From an uncultured Ruminococcus sp. (GTDB taxonomy: Bacteria; Bacillota; Clostridia; UBA1212), in NCBI GenBank assembly GCA_902792515.1, contig CADAZX010000010.1:1-64000 (forward strand): a DNA stretch of 64,000 nt, given 5' to 3'. Shown one piece after another: positions 17,686-28,100 of this stretch; the first letter of the stretch is position 1, and each line of letters begins with the position of its first letter. The notes beneath the pieces were generated by a model. That model made no database searches. It worked only from the letters and a program-made list of their open reading frames with translations, and had not been told where the DNA came from. Made by a program: the position numbers and the translations under genes.

Positions 17686-19530
17686 ATGTCAAATTACAAA
17701 GTAGAACCCTCTCAGTCAAAGCTTGCTTCGCGCGAACTGTTCGTTCAGCCCGATTTCTGGGGAGCAACGGACGCACTCGGAAGAAAGCTTCCCGAAGCAC
17801 GGGAAACCGGCGCGAAAAGAAACAAATTCGTAGGCCTGTTTTATTGGACGTGGCACACCGCCCAGTCCGGTCATCCGGCCAGAAACGTATCCGAAATCCT
17901 CGCGAAAAATCCGGAGGCCGTAAACGATTTCAACCACCCCGTGTGGGAGGGAACACCCTCAGGAACTGCCCATTTCTGGGGCAGACCCGTATACGGCTAC
18001 TACCATGATCGCGACGAATTCACGCTCCGCAAAAACGCCGAGCTTATCGCGAACGCGGGCGTTGACGTTCTCTTTTTCGACTGCACGAACGGCGACTTCC
18101 TCTGGGACGACGACTACAAGTTCCTCGCGAAAGTCTACAAAGAGGCGCTTGCGCAGGGTATTAACGTGCCGAAGTTCGCTTTTATGCTCAATTTCTGCCC
18201 CGTTGAGACATCCCGCACAATGCTGAGACGCGTCTACAAGGAGTTCTATTCCGATCCCGACAACGAATGTCTGTTCTTCTATTGGGAGGGCAAGCCCGTT
18301 ATTATGGCGCACCCGGAGTGCCTGAATCCGGAGGATCCCTTCGAGAAGGAAATTCTCGACTTCTTCACGTTCAGACACAACGAGCCCACGTATTTTGCCG
18401 CCGACACACCTTACGACGCCGACAAAAAATGGTGGGGCTGGTGCTCCGTCTACCCGCAGACGAAATACGGCGTCAAAAAGGACGGCTCCGTCGAGCAGAT
18501 GACAGTCAACGTAGCGCAGAACGCCAACGACAAGGGGCTCAACGCGATGAACTCGAACGGCGGCAAAGGCGTCTACTCCCGCAGCTACGCAAAGGGAGAT
18601 TACACCTATTCCTACGACAAATTCGGCGTTAAGACAACCGTCTCCGAAGACACTCCCGACCTCTGTCTTTACGGCAGAAACTTCCAGCAGCAGTGGGACT
18701 ACGCGCTTTCGGTAGACCCCGATTTCATTTTCGTTACAGGCTGGAACGAGCTTATTGCGGGCCGCTTCGACGAGTGGCTCGGCACGCCTAACGCGTTTCC
18801 GGATCAGTTCGACTACGAACACAGCCGCGACTGCGAACCGACAAGAACCGTTCTCGGCGACAACTACTACTACCAGCTTTGCGCCAACATCAGGCGCTAC
18901 AAGGGCCTTGACGCGCAGGATTTCCGCATCAACGCAAAGACAATCGATATCGACGGCGACGTTTCGCAGTGGCAGGAAGTAACTTCCGAATTCGCCGCGT
19001 ACAGAGGCTCCGGACTCGGAAGGGACGTAACCGGCTGGAAAGGTCTTTACTATAAGCAGCCCGCCGCTCCCAACGAGATCATCCTCACGAAGTGTGCCTA
19101 TGACAGCGAAAACGTCTATTTTATGTGTGAGTGCGAAAAAGACATCACCGATGAGGGCGACCCGTCGTTCATGAAGCTCCTTATCACGACACCCGAAGCG
19201 GACGAAAACAGCTTCGACGGCTTCAACTTCATGGTCAGCCCGCGCATGCGCCGCAAAGAAGCGGCCGTTGAGAAGCTCGGGAAGGGCTACAAGCGTTCAC
19301 TGGTGGCCACCGCAGGAAACTGCGGAAGCGCCGTAACAGCCGCCCGCGCAACCGTAAACGGAAAATTCATGCAGATCGCAGTCAGGCGCGACGTGCTCGG
19401 ACTCGGCGGCGACGGAATTCCGGAGTTCGGCTTCAAGTGGTGCGACGCCAACCTGATGAACGGAGATTTTCTTGATCTCTACACGCTCGGCAACGCAGTT
19501 CCCGCCGGACGTTTCTACTTCAAGGCATAA
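17686..19530 (+). CDS. Putative GH99/GH71-like glycoside hydrolase with C-terminal CBM9-like domain
   Basis: The 614-aa product has no signal peptide. Its N-terminal 400 aa look like the TIM-barrel of the GH71/GH99 endo-acting clan: GLFYWTWHT, GRPVYGYYHDRDE, AGVDVLFFDCTNG, VTGWNELIAG. The C-terminal 200 aa start with DIDGDVSQW and continue with AYDSENVYFMCECEKDI and RMRRKEAAVE, the pattern of a CBM9/DOMON-type sugar-binding beta-sandwich. It follows a membrane protein by 32 bp and precedes a lipid flippase. Family assignment is by overall pattern; the catalytic residues are not certain. Being cytoplasmic is odd for this clan. Confidence 0.72.
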   Translation: MSNYKVEPSQSKLASRELFVQPDFWGATDALGRKLPEARETGAKRNKFVGLFYWTWHTAQSGHPARNVSEILAKNPEAVNDFNHPVWEGTPSGTAHFWGRPVYGYYHDRDEFTLRKNAELIANAGVDVLFFDCTNGDFLWDDDYKFLAKVYKEALAQGINVPKFAFMLNFCPVETSRTMLRRVYKEFYSDPDNECLFFYWEGKPVIMAHPECLNPEDPFEKEILDFFTFRHNEPTYFAADTPYDADKKWWGWCSVYPQTKYGVKKDGSVEQMTVNVAQNANDKGLNAMNSNGGKGVYSRSYAKGDYTYSYDKFGVKTTVSEDTPDLCLYGRNFQQQWDYALSVDPDFIFVTGWNELIAGRFDEWLGTPNAFPDQFDYEHSRDCEPTRTVLGDNYYYQLCANIRRYKGLDAQDFRINAKTIDIDGDVSQWQEVTSEFAAYRGSGLGRDVTGWKGLYYKQPAAPNEIILTKCAYDSENVYFMCECEKDITDEGDPSFMKLLITTPEADENSFDGFNFMVSPRMRRKEAAVEKLGKGYKRSLVATAGNCGSAVTAARATVNGKFMQIAVRRDVLGLGGDGIPEFGFKWCDANLMNGDFLDLYTLGNAVPAGRFYFKA

Positions 19531-19593
19531 AGACCTCAAGCAACCACGTACTTTTTCCAAACTGTTTAAAGAAAGGACTGCGGAACGCGGCCG

Positions 19594-21231
19594 ATGAAAA
19601 AGAAAGCTCAGACAATAGGGCAGGGATTCGTCATCCTGTCGGTATCGAATATACTGGTCAAGCTTCTCTCGCTGGTTTTCGTCCCTCTTATAAGGGGACT
19701 GCTCGGCGGTGACGCCGGCTACAGTGTTTACAACTCGGCATATTCCGTATATGCTTTCGTTTACGTTATCGCGACAGCCGGTTTTCCTGTCGCGATCTCG
19801 AAGCTGATCTCAGAACTAAGCCGGACGGACAAGAGAAAAGAGGCAAAACGCGGTTTCGGCTTCGCACTGATGATTCTCGCGGGGCTCGGATTCGTTTTGA
19901 TGGCGGTCGTGATGTGCTTCGCGAAGCCCATAGCGGGATTTATGAACAACCCCGACTCGTGGGCGGGAATCCTTTTCCTCGCGCCGACTGTTTTCGTGTG
20001 CAGCCTTCTCTCGGGCTACCGCGGATATTTCCAGGGCCGCAAAAATATGCGACCGACTGCGGTTTCACAGATCATCGAACAGCTTGTCCACGTTGCGATC
20101 TCCGCGGGTCTTGTTATCGCTCTTAAAGACAAGGGTATCGTCTGGGCCGTCGCGGGAGCGTCCGTGGGTACGTGCGTCGGCGCGCTTGCGGCTCTTGCTG
20201 TCTGCCTTATTGAGTACAGGTCAGACAAAAAGATTTTCTACGAGGAGATCCGAAACGAAGCGGTCTTAAGAGCGAAGCTCGGCGACAGCGACGTCTCTGA
20301 CAGGGAGCTTTTGAAAAGGATATTCCTGTACAGCCTTCCGCTGTTTATAAGCTCGGCAGTCCAGTACGGAGGCGATCTTCTCGACAGCAAAATGATCAAA
20401 GGCGGGCTTGTCGCTTCGGGCCTTGAGGAGCAGGCCGCGAAAATCTTCCACGGCCAGTATATGGCCATGAGGCAGCTCATTAACGTGCCCGGCGCGCTTG
20501 CGACCGCTCTCTGCGTTACCGTTCTTCCGATAATCACGTCGTGCTTCGCGGCAGGCGACAGAAAGGGAGTGGCGGCCAACACACAGTACAGCTTCAAGCT
20601 CTGCTACCTGGTCGCTGTTCCGATCTCGTTTGCGTACGCTGTCTTCTCGGGCCCGATATATAAGCTTCTGGGCTACGGTAACAACGCCGTCCTTCTCACG
20701 GTTTCGTCGCTGAGCGTCATTCTCCTGTGTACTATCCATCTGCAGAGCTCTGTTCTGCAGGGCGTAAACAGGCTGTTTACAGCCTCCGCGTTCATGTGTC
20801 TCTGCGTTGTGATTAAAGCTGTTCTGAACTACTTCCTGCTCAGAATCCCGCAGCTCAATATTTACGGCGCTGTGATATCAACTTACGTCTCGTACCTGAT
20901 TCCGTTCATTTTGAATCTGTACGTGCTAAAAAAACGCGAGAATATACGGTTTTCCGTTCTTGCGGCGCTCACTCCTCCGGTCATCGCATCCACAGGTTGC
21001 GTTGTGGCAGGATACGCGGTGTACGGCGTAATAAGGCTTATCGTCAGGTCGTTCCTTAAAGGATACCTCGGATACGCGCTCGCGTTTATCCCTGCGGCTG
21101 TTGCCGCCGTAATCGTGTACTACATAATCATAAGAAAGATCAACGGTCTTACGGAAGGGGATATCGCGCAGATCTCCCCGAAGGCGTCAAAGCTTCTCGG
21201 CAGGGTCGACAAGGCCCTCAGAATAGGCTGA
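19594..21231 (+). CDS. MOP-superfamily lipid flippase, SpoVB/YtgP type
   Basis: A 545-aa protein with about 14 transmembrane helices, matching the stage V sporulation protein B/YtgP (MurJ-like) branch of the MOP superfamily. Diagnostic stretches are NILVKLLSLVFVPLIRGLLG at the N-terminus, TAGFPVAISKLISE, and GYRGYFQGRKNM. In Firmicutes this family flips lipid II or related undecaprenyl-linked precursors across the membrane for wall synthesis. The start lies after GAAAGGA. It is followed by a membrane glycosyltransferase, which would fit assembly of a lipid-linked glycan. No spore genes surround it, so MurJ-like function is as likely as a sporulation role. Confidence 0.9.
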   Translation: MKKKAQTIGQGFVILSVSNILVKLLSLVFVPLIRGLLGGDAGYSVYNSAYSVYAFVYVIATAGFPVAISKLISELSRTDKRKEAKRGFGFALMILAGLGFVLMAVVMCFAKPIAGFMNNPDSWAGILFLAPTVFVCSLLSGYRGYFQGRKNMRPTAVSQIIEQLVHVAISAGLVIALKDKGIVWAVAGASVGTCVGALAALAVCLIEYRSDKKIFYEEIRNEAVLRAKLGDSDVSDRELLKRIFLYSLPLFISSAVQYGGDLLDSKMIKGGLVASGLEEQAAKIFHGQYMAMRQLINVPGALATALCVTVLPIITSCFAAGDRKGVAANTQYSFKLCYLVAVPISFAYAVFSGPIYKLLGYGNNAVLLTVSSLSVILLCTIHLQSSVLQGVNRLFTASAFMCLCVVIKAVLNYFLLRIPQLNIYGAVISTYVSYLIPFILNLYVLKKRENIRFSVLAALTPPVIASTGCVVAGYAVYGVIRLIVRSFLKGYLGYALAFIPAAVAAVIVYYIIIRKINGLTEGDIAQISPKASKLLGRVDKALRIG

Positions 21232-21339
21232 AGAAGTCGGTAATGCCGGGTTACATCACGCGCTATTACGCCGCCGGCTCCGCTTAACCATGTTGCAAAC
21301 GGCATGCGACCGTGAAGGCCCGGAAGTTAATAATAATTC

Positions 21340-22623
21340 ATGAACATAGTCGATTTAATTTGCAGAATATTGATAGGCGCTTTCGGCGTCTTTACCGCCT
21401 TCCGCTGGTTCTATATGGTGGTGGGCCTTTTCGCACGCAAAAAGACATTCCCCGAAACCTGCAAACGATTCAAATACGGAGTGCTCATATGCGCACACAA
21501 CGAGGAGAAGGTCATTGGAGCATTGCTCGACAGCATTGCCGGGCAGGACTATCCGCAGGATCTCCTTACGGTTTTTGTCATGTGCGACAACTGCACCGAT
21601 AGAACGCGCGAGATCGCGATATCAAAGGGCGCCGTGGCGTACACCCGCGAGGATCCGGACCACAAACGGAAGGGATACGCGCTCGAGTTCCTGTTCTCAT
21701 GCATCGAAGAGGACTTCGGAAGTGCCTGCTTCGACGGGTATTTCGTTTTTGATGCCGACAATCTGCTCGACCCGCACTTTATTACCGAGATGAACAAGGC
21801 TTTCGCGTGCGGGAACAAGGTCGTTACAGGCTACAGGAACAGCAAGAACATAGAGACGAACGTGCTGTCGGCAGGCTACGGCATCCACTTTTTCGCCAAT
21901 ACCGCCTGCTACCACAGACCGCGCGCCGCACTCGGACTCGGAACGCATCTCACAGGCACCGGCTATCTTTTTGCCGCGGACCTTCTCGAAAACGGATGGC
22001 ATTTCACCAACCTCACCGAGGACGACGAGTTCACGATCTACATCACGTCACGCGCGAAAAAGATCGCTTTTTGCGAGGACGCCGAGTTTTTCGACGAGCA
22101 GCCTGTCGACGTTGGCACTGCCTTCAGACAGAGAAACCGCTGGGCGAGGGGCAGAATCGTCGCGTTCGTAAAGCACTTCCGCGAGCTGGTGAAGTTTCCG
22201 TTTTCGAGCGGTGTGGGATTTACGGGCTACGATATATTCTGGCACTATTTCCCGGTCGGCCTCGCGACGTGGGTGCTCGGCCTGATTTACCCTATTTTAA
22301 GCATAATTGTGTCGCTGGTTAGCACCGGCACTGTCGATGTTCTTGAGATAGTTAAAACCGTTCTTGCCGCAATCGCGTCTACTTACGCGTTCGGCCTCGT
22401 AACCGGCATAATCGCCGTTTTGAGGGAGCGCAAGCATATCAGGTGCGGCGGGCTCAAGCTCTTTTTCTACCTGCTTCTGTCGCCGTGGTTCCTGCTCGCG
22501 GACACCGTTCACAACATCGTCGCGGTTTTCGTGGACGTCAAGTGGACTAAAATCGACCACATCGACGACAGGAAAATTGACGACCTGATTCCCCCAAAAG
22601 GAGGAGAAAACAATGTTCACTGA
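21340..22623 (+). CDS. Membrane glycosyltransferase, family 2
   Basis: A 427-aa GT2 with one N-terminal membrane helix, a GT-A domain (GVLICAHNEEKVIG, DxD as VFDADN near 144, a GTGYL/TEDDEF acceptor region and QRNRWARG as the Q-x-x-RW motif) and two or three C-terminal helices. This architecture is that of processive or membrane-linked glycosyltransferases related to cellulose/hyaluronan synthases and to BcsA-like enzymes. It should transfer a sugar on the cytoplasmic face. The stop overlaps the obgE start by 11 bp, so translation is coupled. The product sugar is unknown. Confidence 0.9.
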   Translation: MNIVDLICRILIGAFGVFTAFRWFYMVVGLFARKKTFPETCKRFKYGVLICAHNEEKVIGALLDSIAGQDYPQDLLTVFVMCDNCTDRTREIAISKGAVAYTREDPDHKRKGYALEFLFSCIEEDFGSACFDGYFVFDADNLLDPHFITEMNKAFACGNKVVTGYRNSKNIETNVLSAGYGIHFFANTACYHRPRAALGLGTHLTGTGYLFAADLLENGWHFTNLTEDDEFTIYITSRAKKIAFCEDAEFFDEQPVDVGTAFRQRNRWARGRIVAFVKHFRELVKFPFSSGVGFTGYDIFWHYFPVGLATWVLGLIYPILSIIVSLVSTGTVDVLEIVKTVLAAIASTYAFGLVTGIIAVLRERKHIRCGGLKLFFYLLLSPWFLLADTVHNIVAVFVDVKWTKIDHIDDRKIDDLIPPKGGENNVH

Positions 22624-23953
22624 CAGAGCGAAAATAATCATAAGATCCGGCAACGGAGGCCACGGCATAGTCTCGTTCAGACGCGAAAAGTACATCGCGG
22701 CGGGCGGACCAGACGGCGGCGACGGAGGAAAGGGCGGCGACGTATGTTTTGTTGCCGATCCGGGCCTCACAACGCTCGTAGATTTCCGCTATAAGAGAAA
22801 ATACGCGGCGGAAAACGGCGGAAGCGGCGGTAAAAACCGCATGACAGGCAAAAACGGAGCCGACATCGTCGTCAAAGTGCCTCCCGGAACGATAATCAAG
22901 GACGCCGCTACTGGCCGCGTTCTGTGTGATCTTACGGCGCCGGGCGAAAGGTACGTCGCCGCAAAAGGCGGAAGAGGCGGCAAGGGCAACAAGCACTTCG
23001 CTACCGCGACAAGGCAGATCCCGAACTTCGCGCGAGCCGGAGAGGCGGGCGTGGAATTTGAGGTACAACTCGAATTGAAACTCCTCGCGGATGTCGGACT
23101 CGTCGGTTTTCCAAACGTCGGAAAGTCGACCATACTCTCCGTTACGACGGCTGCGAAACCCGAGATTGCCGACTATCCGTTTACCACGCTCGTACCGCAG
23201 CTCGGAGTTGTGACCACCAGGGACGGGAGAAGCTACGTCGCGGCGGACATCCCCGGCCTTATAGAGGGCGCTTCTGAGGGAAGAGGCGCCGGTCACAGGT
23301 TTCTGCGTCATATTGAGCGTACAAGGCTAATCCTTCACGTTGTCGACGTGTCCGGAATGTCCGGGCGCGACCCGTGGGAGGACTTCCTGATGATAAACAG
23401 CGAGCTATCCAAATACCACCCGAAGCTCGGCGAGCGTCCTCAGGTCATTGCCGCGAACAAAACCGACGCCGAGGGAGCCGGAGAGACGCTCAAAGCGTTC
23501 AGGGAAAAGTTCGAGGCGTGGAAAGAGAACAGAAGGGCAGAGGACGACTCTTTTGCGTCATACTGCGACGACGGCTGCTTCAAGGTATTCGAGATCAGCG
23601 CTCTCACCGGAGCGGGAATGGCGGAACTCACCGACTATCTCGGCAGTCTGCTCGAGAAAATGCCGCTGACAGGCACCTTCGAGGAGATCACAGCCGAGGA
23701 GGCAGAGTTTACCGACGGTACGTTTGAACAGGAACTTTTTGGCGTTGAAGAGGTAGAAGAAGGCGTTTTTGAGGTCACGGGTCCGTGGATAGAAAACCTT
23801 CTCAATTCAGTCAACCTTGCCGACTATGAATCGTCACAGTACTTCCAGCGCACGCTGAGGCAGCGCGGCGTTATCGACCGTTTGCTCGAAGCGGGAATTA
23901 AAGAGGGCGAAACGGTACGCATCCTCGACACCGAGTTCGACTTCGAACTCTAA
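22613..23953 (+). CDS. obgE: Obg GTPase (ribosome assembly, stress control)
   Basis: Essential GTPase associated with 50S maturation and (p)ppGpp signalling. The 446-aa product has the Gly-rich Obg fold (residues 1-160, many GGxGG repeats), a G domain with GFPNVGKST, DIPGLIEGA, NKTD and SAL motifs, and the C-terminal OCT domain (about 365-446), which is found in Gram-positive Obg. ATG follows GGAGGAG. It overlaps the glycosyltransferase and ends before a convergent A24 peptidase gene. Confidence 0.97.
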   Translation: MFTDRAKIIIRSGNGGHGIVSFRREKYIAAGGPDGGDGGKGGDVCFVADPGLTTLVDFRYKRKYAAENGGSGGKNRMTGKNGADIVVKVPPGTIIKDAATGRVLCDLTAPGERYVAAKGGRGGKGNKHFATATRQIPNFARAGEAGVEFEVQLELKLLADVGLVGFPNVGKSTILSVTTAAKPEIADYPFTTLVPQLGVVTTRDGRSYVAADIPGLIEGASEGRGAGHRFLRHIERTRLILHVVDVSGMSGRDPWEDFLMINSELSKYHPKLGERPQVIAANKTDAEGAGETLKAFREKFEAWKENRRAEDDSFASYCDDGCFKVFEISALTGAGMAELTDYLGSLLEKMPLTGTFEEITAEEAEFTDGTFEQELFGVEEVEEGVFEVTGPWIENLLNSVNLADYESSQYFQRTLRQRGVIDRLLEAGIKEGETVRILDTEFDFEL

Positions 23954-24040
23954 GCTTCAAGAATCAGACTTTTAGCTTATGCGGTGCCGTGTGACCGCGG
24001 CACTCTTCAAAATCAGGCCGTTCCGGATCATTTCTCCGGA

Positions 24041-24616
24041 TTACGCGGTCAGCCCGTTGCAGAAGCAAACGCAAACGCCGGCGAGCAAAAACGGAACAAA
24101 AGGGAATCCACGTATTTCCGCTATTTTTGAAAGGGACAGCCGCCCCGCGCGCACTGTCCTTTTTCTGTTCTCCGCGGGCGGCGCGCGTCTGTTTTTCCGC
24201 GAGTAAGCAAGCCTGAGCAGCATAAGCGATGCCGAAAACATGCCTGCGCAAAGGAACGCCGCCGCTGCCGCCGTAAACGCCTGCAGCGGCCCCGTACACA
24301 GTATCATCACCGACATGATCTTTATATCCGCTCCTCCGAGGCTCTTTCTCCAAAGCCTGTGCGTCGCCAGAGCAAGCGCGTAAAACAGCGCGGCGCAAAC
24401 CGCTGAGATGACCATGCGCCGCGCGCCGAGCAGCGCGAAGCAGCCGGTGCCGCCCGCGAGCAGCAACAGGACAAACGAATCGGGAACCGTGTACGTGCCA
24501 ATGTCGTAAACAGCGCAGAGAACAAGCGGCCCTATAAAGACAAGACCCGCCGAAAGGTGCGCGTAAAAACCGTGCCCGCCTTCAAATAAACGTATCAAAA
24601 CTGCCTGCAAGTCCAC
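24041..24616 (-). CDS. A24 family prepilin/type IV leader peptidase, catalytic domain only
   Basis: A 191-aa membrane aspartate peptidase. It has about six helices and both active Asp motifs: YDIGTYTVPD (first Asp) and GGADIK (second). It lacks the N-terminal methylase/zinc domain of PilD, as in the short CpaA/TadV/GspO-like group. The start is a GTG at 24616 preceded by AAGGAGGT at 8-nt spacing; the ATG two bases earlier is out of frame and stops after seven codons. No pilin, secretion or Tad genes lie nearby, so the substrate must be encoded elsewhere. It is convergent with obgE and divergent from the large surface protein. Confidence 0.88.
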   Translation of the reverse strand: MDLQAVLIRLFEGGHGFYAHLSAGLVFIGPLVLCAVYDIGTYTVPDSFVLLLLAGGTGCFALLGARRMVISAVCAALFYALALATHRLWRKSLGGADIKIMSVMILCTGPLQAFTAAAAAFLCAGMFSASLMLLRLAYSRKNRRAPPAENRKRTVRAGRLSLSKIAEIRGFPFVPFLLAGVCVCFCNGLTA

Positions 24617-24921
24617 ATAAAACACCTCCTTCAAGCTTAATTGGCGTGAACCGCCGGGCGGCATTTTGTGTGGAATAACTGCGAAGCTCTGCCTTCTTCT
24701 GCCCTCGCCGCCATCCTACGATATTTTCCAAATCCCGTCAACCCCGGGAAATATTTTTTTTCGATTCCGGGCGGCAAACAAAGCGGACGGAGGCTGAAAT
24801 TGCCGAAAAATAGGAAAAAAATAAAAAACGAGATACGTGACCGAAAGACGGGAGACCCCGGGAAACAGTGCATTCCGGAACCGCAAAACGCGTAGTTTCC
24901 GAACGCGCAGAGTTAAGCGCG

Positions 24922-24972
24922 GAGATACTTTTCACGAGATACTTTTCACGAGGCGTTTTAATGCGTTTTAAT
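24922..24972. repeat. Two adjacent short tandem duplications
   Basis: A 14-bp unit (GAGATACTTTTCAC) is present at 24922-24935 and 24936-24949. Three bases later a 10-bp unit (GCGTTTTAAT) is present at 24953-24962 and 24963-24972. Both are perfect copies. Confidence 0.85.
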
Positions 24973-24993
24973 GCGCTTTCCGCTTTATGGGTA

Positions 24994-25023
24994 TTGCCAA
25001 AACCGCCTCTTTACTGCTATAAT
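24994..25023 (+). promoter_or_regulatory. Promoter of the large surface protein gene
   Basis: TTGCCA at 24994-24999, an 18-bp spacer and a perfect TATAAT at 25018-25023, about 75 bp before the ATG. Confidence 0.7.
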
Positions 25024-25104
25024 CTATATAAAGAAAGCTTTACCGGGACGGCGTTTTTTTCGCATGTCCCGGAAACTTACGTAAAGCAGCTGCGGAGGTT
25101 TGAA

Positions 25105-28100
25105 ATGTCCGATAAAAAGACCGATAGTTTAAATGAAAACGGCGCGGAGAACAAAGGCGCGGGCGCGAAAGCAACCGGCGGGAAAAACGTTTTCCGGAGT
25201 CCGAAATTCTGGATCGTTGCCGGCGTGGCGGTAGTTCTGGTGGCCGCGATCGTGACGGTTTCGCTTGTTTTGTGGAAACACGACAAAGGAGGTGTACCCA
25301 GGGTGAAGTTTTACGGTTTTACGAATTTGATTGATTACGCGGACTACGTTCCCGAGAAGCAGGCGGAGAGCCTTCTTGCGCACGGGGGACTCGCGTTTGA
25401 GGCAGGCGCGCCGAATATTTATAAAGACGGCGCATATGCGGACGTTTCCGGCTCCGTGAACGCGGACAACCCGCTCTCGACTTACGCGGACGGCGTGATG
25501 AGCGTCAACGCGGATCTCCTGGGAAGTGTTATAGGGGCGGACTGCGGCGGCGGGACAAAGTCCCTTAATGAGGTCGCGGAGAAGCTGGGAAAAGACGCGT
25601 ATATATATGAGAACAGGCTTTGCGTGCTTCTTGACAAGGGACTTGACGTCAGCGTTTACGACAATTATTACACGTTTGAGTGGATCAGTATGAAACTCCG
25701 CGGTGTTGATACGGTGGACCTCGAAAACGCGCTTGTGACGCTTCCTCAGACGGTTTCGAACGGCGGCAGCTATACTGTTCGCTACACCGACCCGGATCTC
25801 GAACTTGGACTTTCCACGGAAATTTACGCGGCGCTCGGCTACGGAAAATCAGACGGCGCGCTTGCGGCGAGAACGGAGAGACCGCGGATAGTCGCGGGCG
25901 AGGGCGAAAACAAGAAAAACCACACGCTCGTGCGCGTGTACAACGGATTTTCGGCGAAAACCGCGCAGTTCATGGCGTTCCCGTACAACGTGACGGGCGG
26001 CGTTAAGGTCGCGTGCGCGTACGTTAAATACGACGGTTCCGACAGGGCCGTGATCGCGACTGCGGCGTTTAACGGCAGCTTCAAAGAGGCCAAGAGCGTC
26101 AGAATTTTCGACGAAAACGGAATCCTCTATATGGAGATCGTTCCGGACTTTTCAGGCGAGGCGCCTTATAACATAGTGACTGCGAATTTCGCGGGCGGCG
26201 CGGAGCAGCTTCTGATTATGACGGCCAAGGCGGACGCAGAAGGAAACATAAAGTGCGAGATATATTCGCTTGAAGACGGTTCGAGAGTTTACGAGGGAGT
26301 GATCGGCGCGGGTGAAAAGAGCGCAAAGCATGAATTTACTGCCGCGCTTGTGAACGGCGGATCGCGCGACTCGATCGTTCTTCTTGATAAAGATTCGAGA
26401 GATATCCGTACGGTCTCTTTTGACGCGTCGACCGGATTCTCGGTTTCCGATACGAAGGCGGTCGCGGACCTTAACGCGAACGGAATCGCCCAGTCGGCGT
26501 TTTCGGACAGCGGCTTCGCGGTGAGCATCGACGTCGACGAACAGAACGCGCACAAGGCATTCCTGAGGGTGTTCACCGACGCGAACGACGTTTACGGCAC
26601 GAAAACCGACGTCGGCATGTACGAAAACATTTTCTTCTGGGATACGGCCGACTCAAACCTGAAGCTTCAGGGACTTAAATCGCTTAACATTCAGGAAACA
26701 GACTACGTCAGAAAAGCCGGCTTCCAGCACATAAGAACAGACCTCGCGGCAAAGGCGATTTCCTCCCTCACCGGGAAAAAAGTCGCCAATCTCAAGACGC
26801 TCGGTTACGGCGAATGGACGTGGACCGGAAAGATCAGAGGGTACGCCAACAGCTACAACATCTGGGAGCCCTGCTTCACGCACAGGTTCAATATCATTCC
26901 CGGCACGACTATTCTGTCGAAAATTAAAGACGAGGACGGATTTTTGAGGTTCCTGGGCTACACGAACGACAACACCACCGCGAACTACGAGGAGCTCGGT
27001 TCACAGTTCTACAACGCGACCTACGCCGAGGGCATTATTGAGCTCGATAAAATGCGCATTTACCCGCTCAGAGTGAGCCTCCAGGCGCTTCACGAGAATT
27101 TCGTTAACGACCCTGAAAAGCTCGCGGGCCTCGAGCCGATCCACGAGATCGAGATCAACGTCGGAGAGACGTTCGGCGACTACAACCCGCATAATATAGA
27201 AGGGTTCAGGAGTTATCTTTTTGAGCGGTTCGGCACTCTCGAGAATATCAACAAACGTTTCGGAACCGCTTTCAAGTCGCGCGGTGAGATCGACGCGCCG
27301 AGAAACGGAGCGCTAGGAGACAGAGGGGCGTGGGACCGTTTTGAGGGCGAATATTTCCAGCAGTGGGCAATTTTCACGCGTAAAGTTATAAACAAGCGTC
27401 TCGCGGAGTCGTTCAGGGAGGCTCTTCTCGCGGGATTCCCGTCCGAGATCATTTCCGGCCACTCGATTCCCGAAGGCGACGCCATAAGCGGATTCTTGGG
27501 ACAGGCGGACACGAGAATGTCGCCGGTCGATGCGATGATGACGTTCGGCTGCCATTTCGGCGCGACACGGTACGGAACGTGGTTCCAGGACGACAGAAAC
27601 TTCCTCAACCTCGCGTACAGCGCAGGATTTAAAAACGTGACGATGGGCGAGTACAACTCCATGTCTGACGAGAGCACCGATATAGCGGTGAGGCAGCTCG
27701 ACTACGTGTGGTGGCACGGCGCGAAGTTTATCCACGTCCTGAACGTCAGCGACAGCGGAACGAGGGCGGACCTCCGTGCGATCAGCGCGCTTGCGGAGAA
27801 AAACGAGCCCAGGCCAGGCTACGCGGAGGGAACGAAAGGCTCGCTCGCGGTTAAATCCGGCGAAAAGGCCTACCAAATCGTCGAAATGGGCGGCGGCAAC
27901 AAGACCACGGGACTTCTCAAATCTGTAAACGCCGACGGATTGTGGACAGGCGACGTGTATCTCGTTCCTTTCCACTCGCACATCGAAGTCGAAAAGCTCT
28001 CCCTCGGAACCAATCCGAGAGCCGGCAGCACGACGTCGAATATCGGCGACCTGCAGACGGGCGACGTTATCGAGATCAATTTTATAGGCTCGTATAAAGG

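Larger units (their letters stand above)
24617..25104. other. Divergent intergenic region with two short tandem duplications
   Basis: This 488-bp gap between the minus-strand peptidase and the plus-strand surface protein holds no gene. It includes the tandem pairs 24922-24949 (14 bp) and 24953-24972 (10 bp) and the promoter at 24994-25023. In-frame codons extend the surface gene back to 24868, but they precede the promoter. Confidence 0.65.

Noticed and set aside
24868..25104. N-terminal extension of the large surface protein to 24868
   Set aside because: The extra codons span the promoter and tandem repeats; GCGGAGG and the signal anchor fit the start at 25105.
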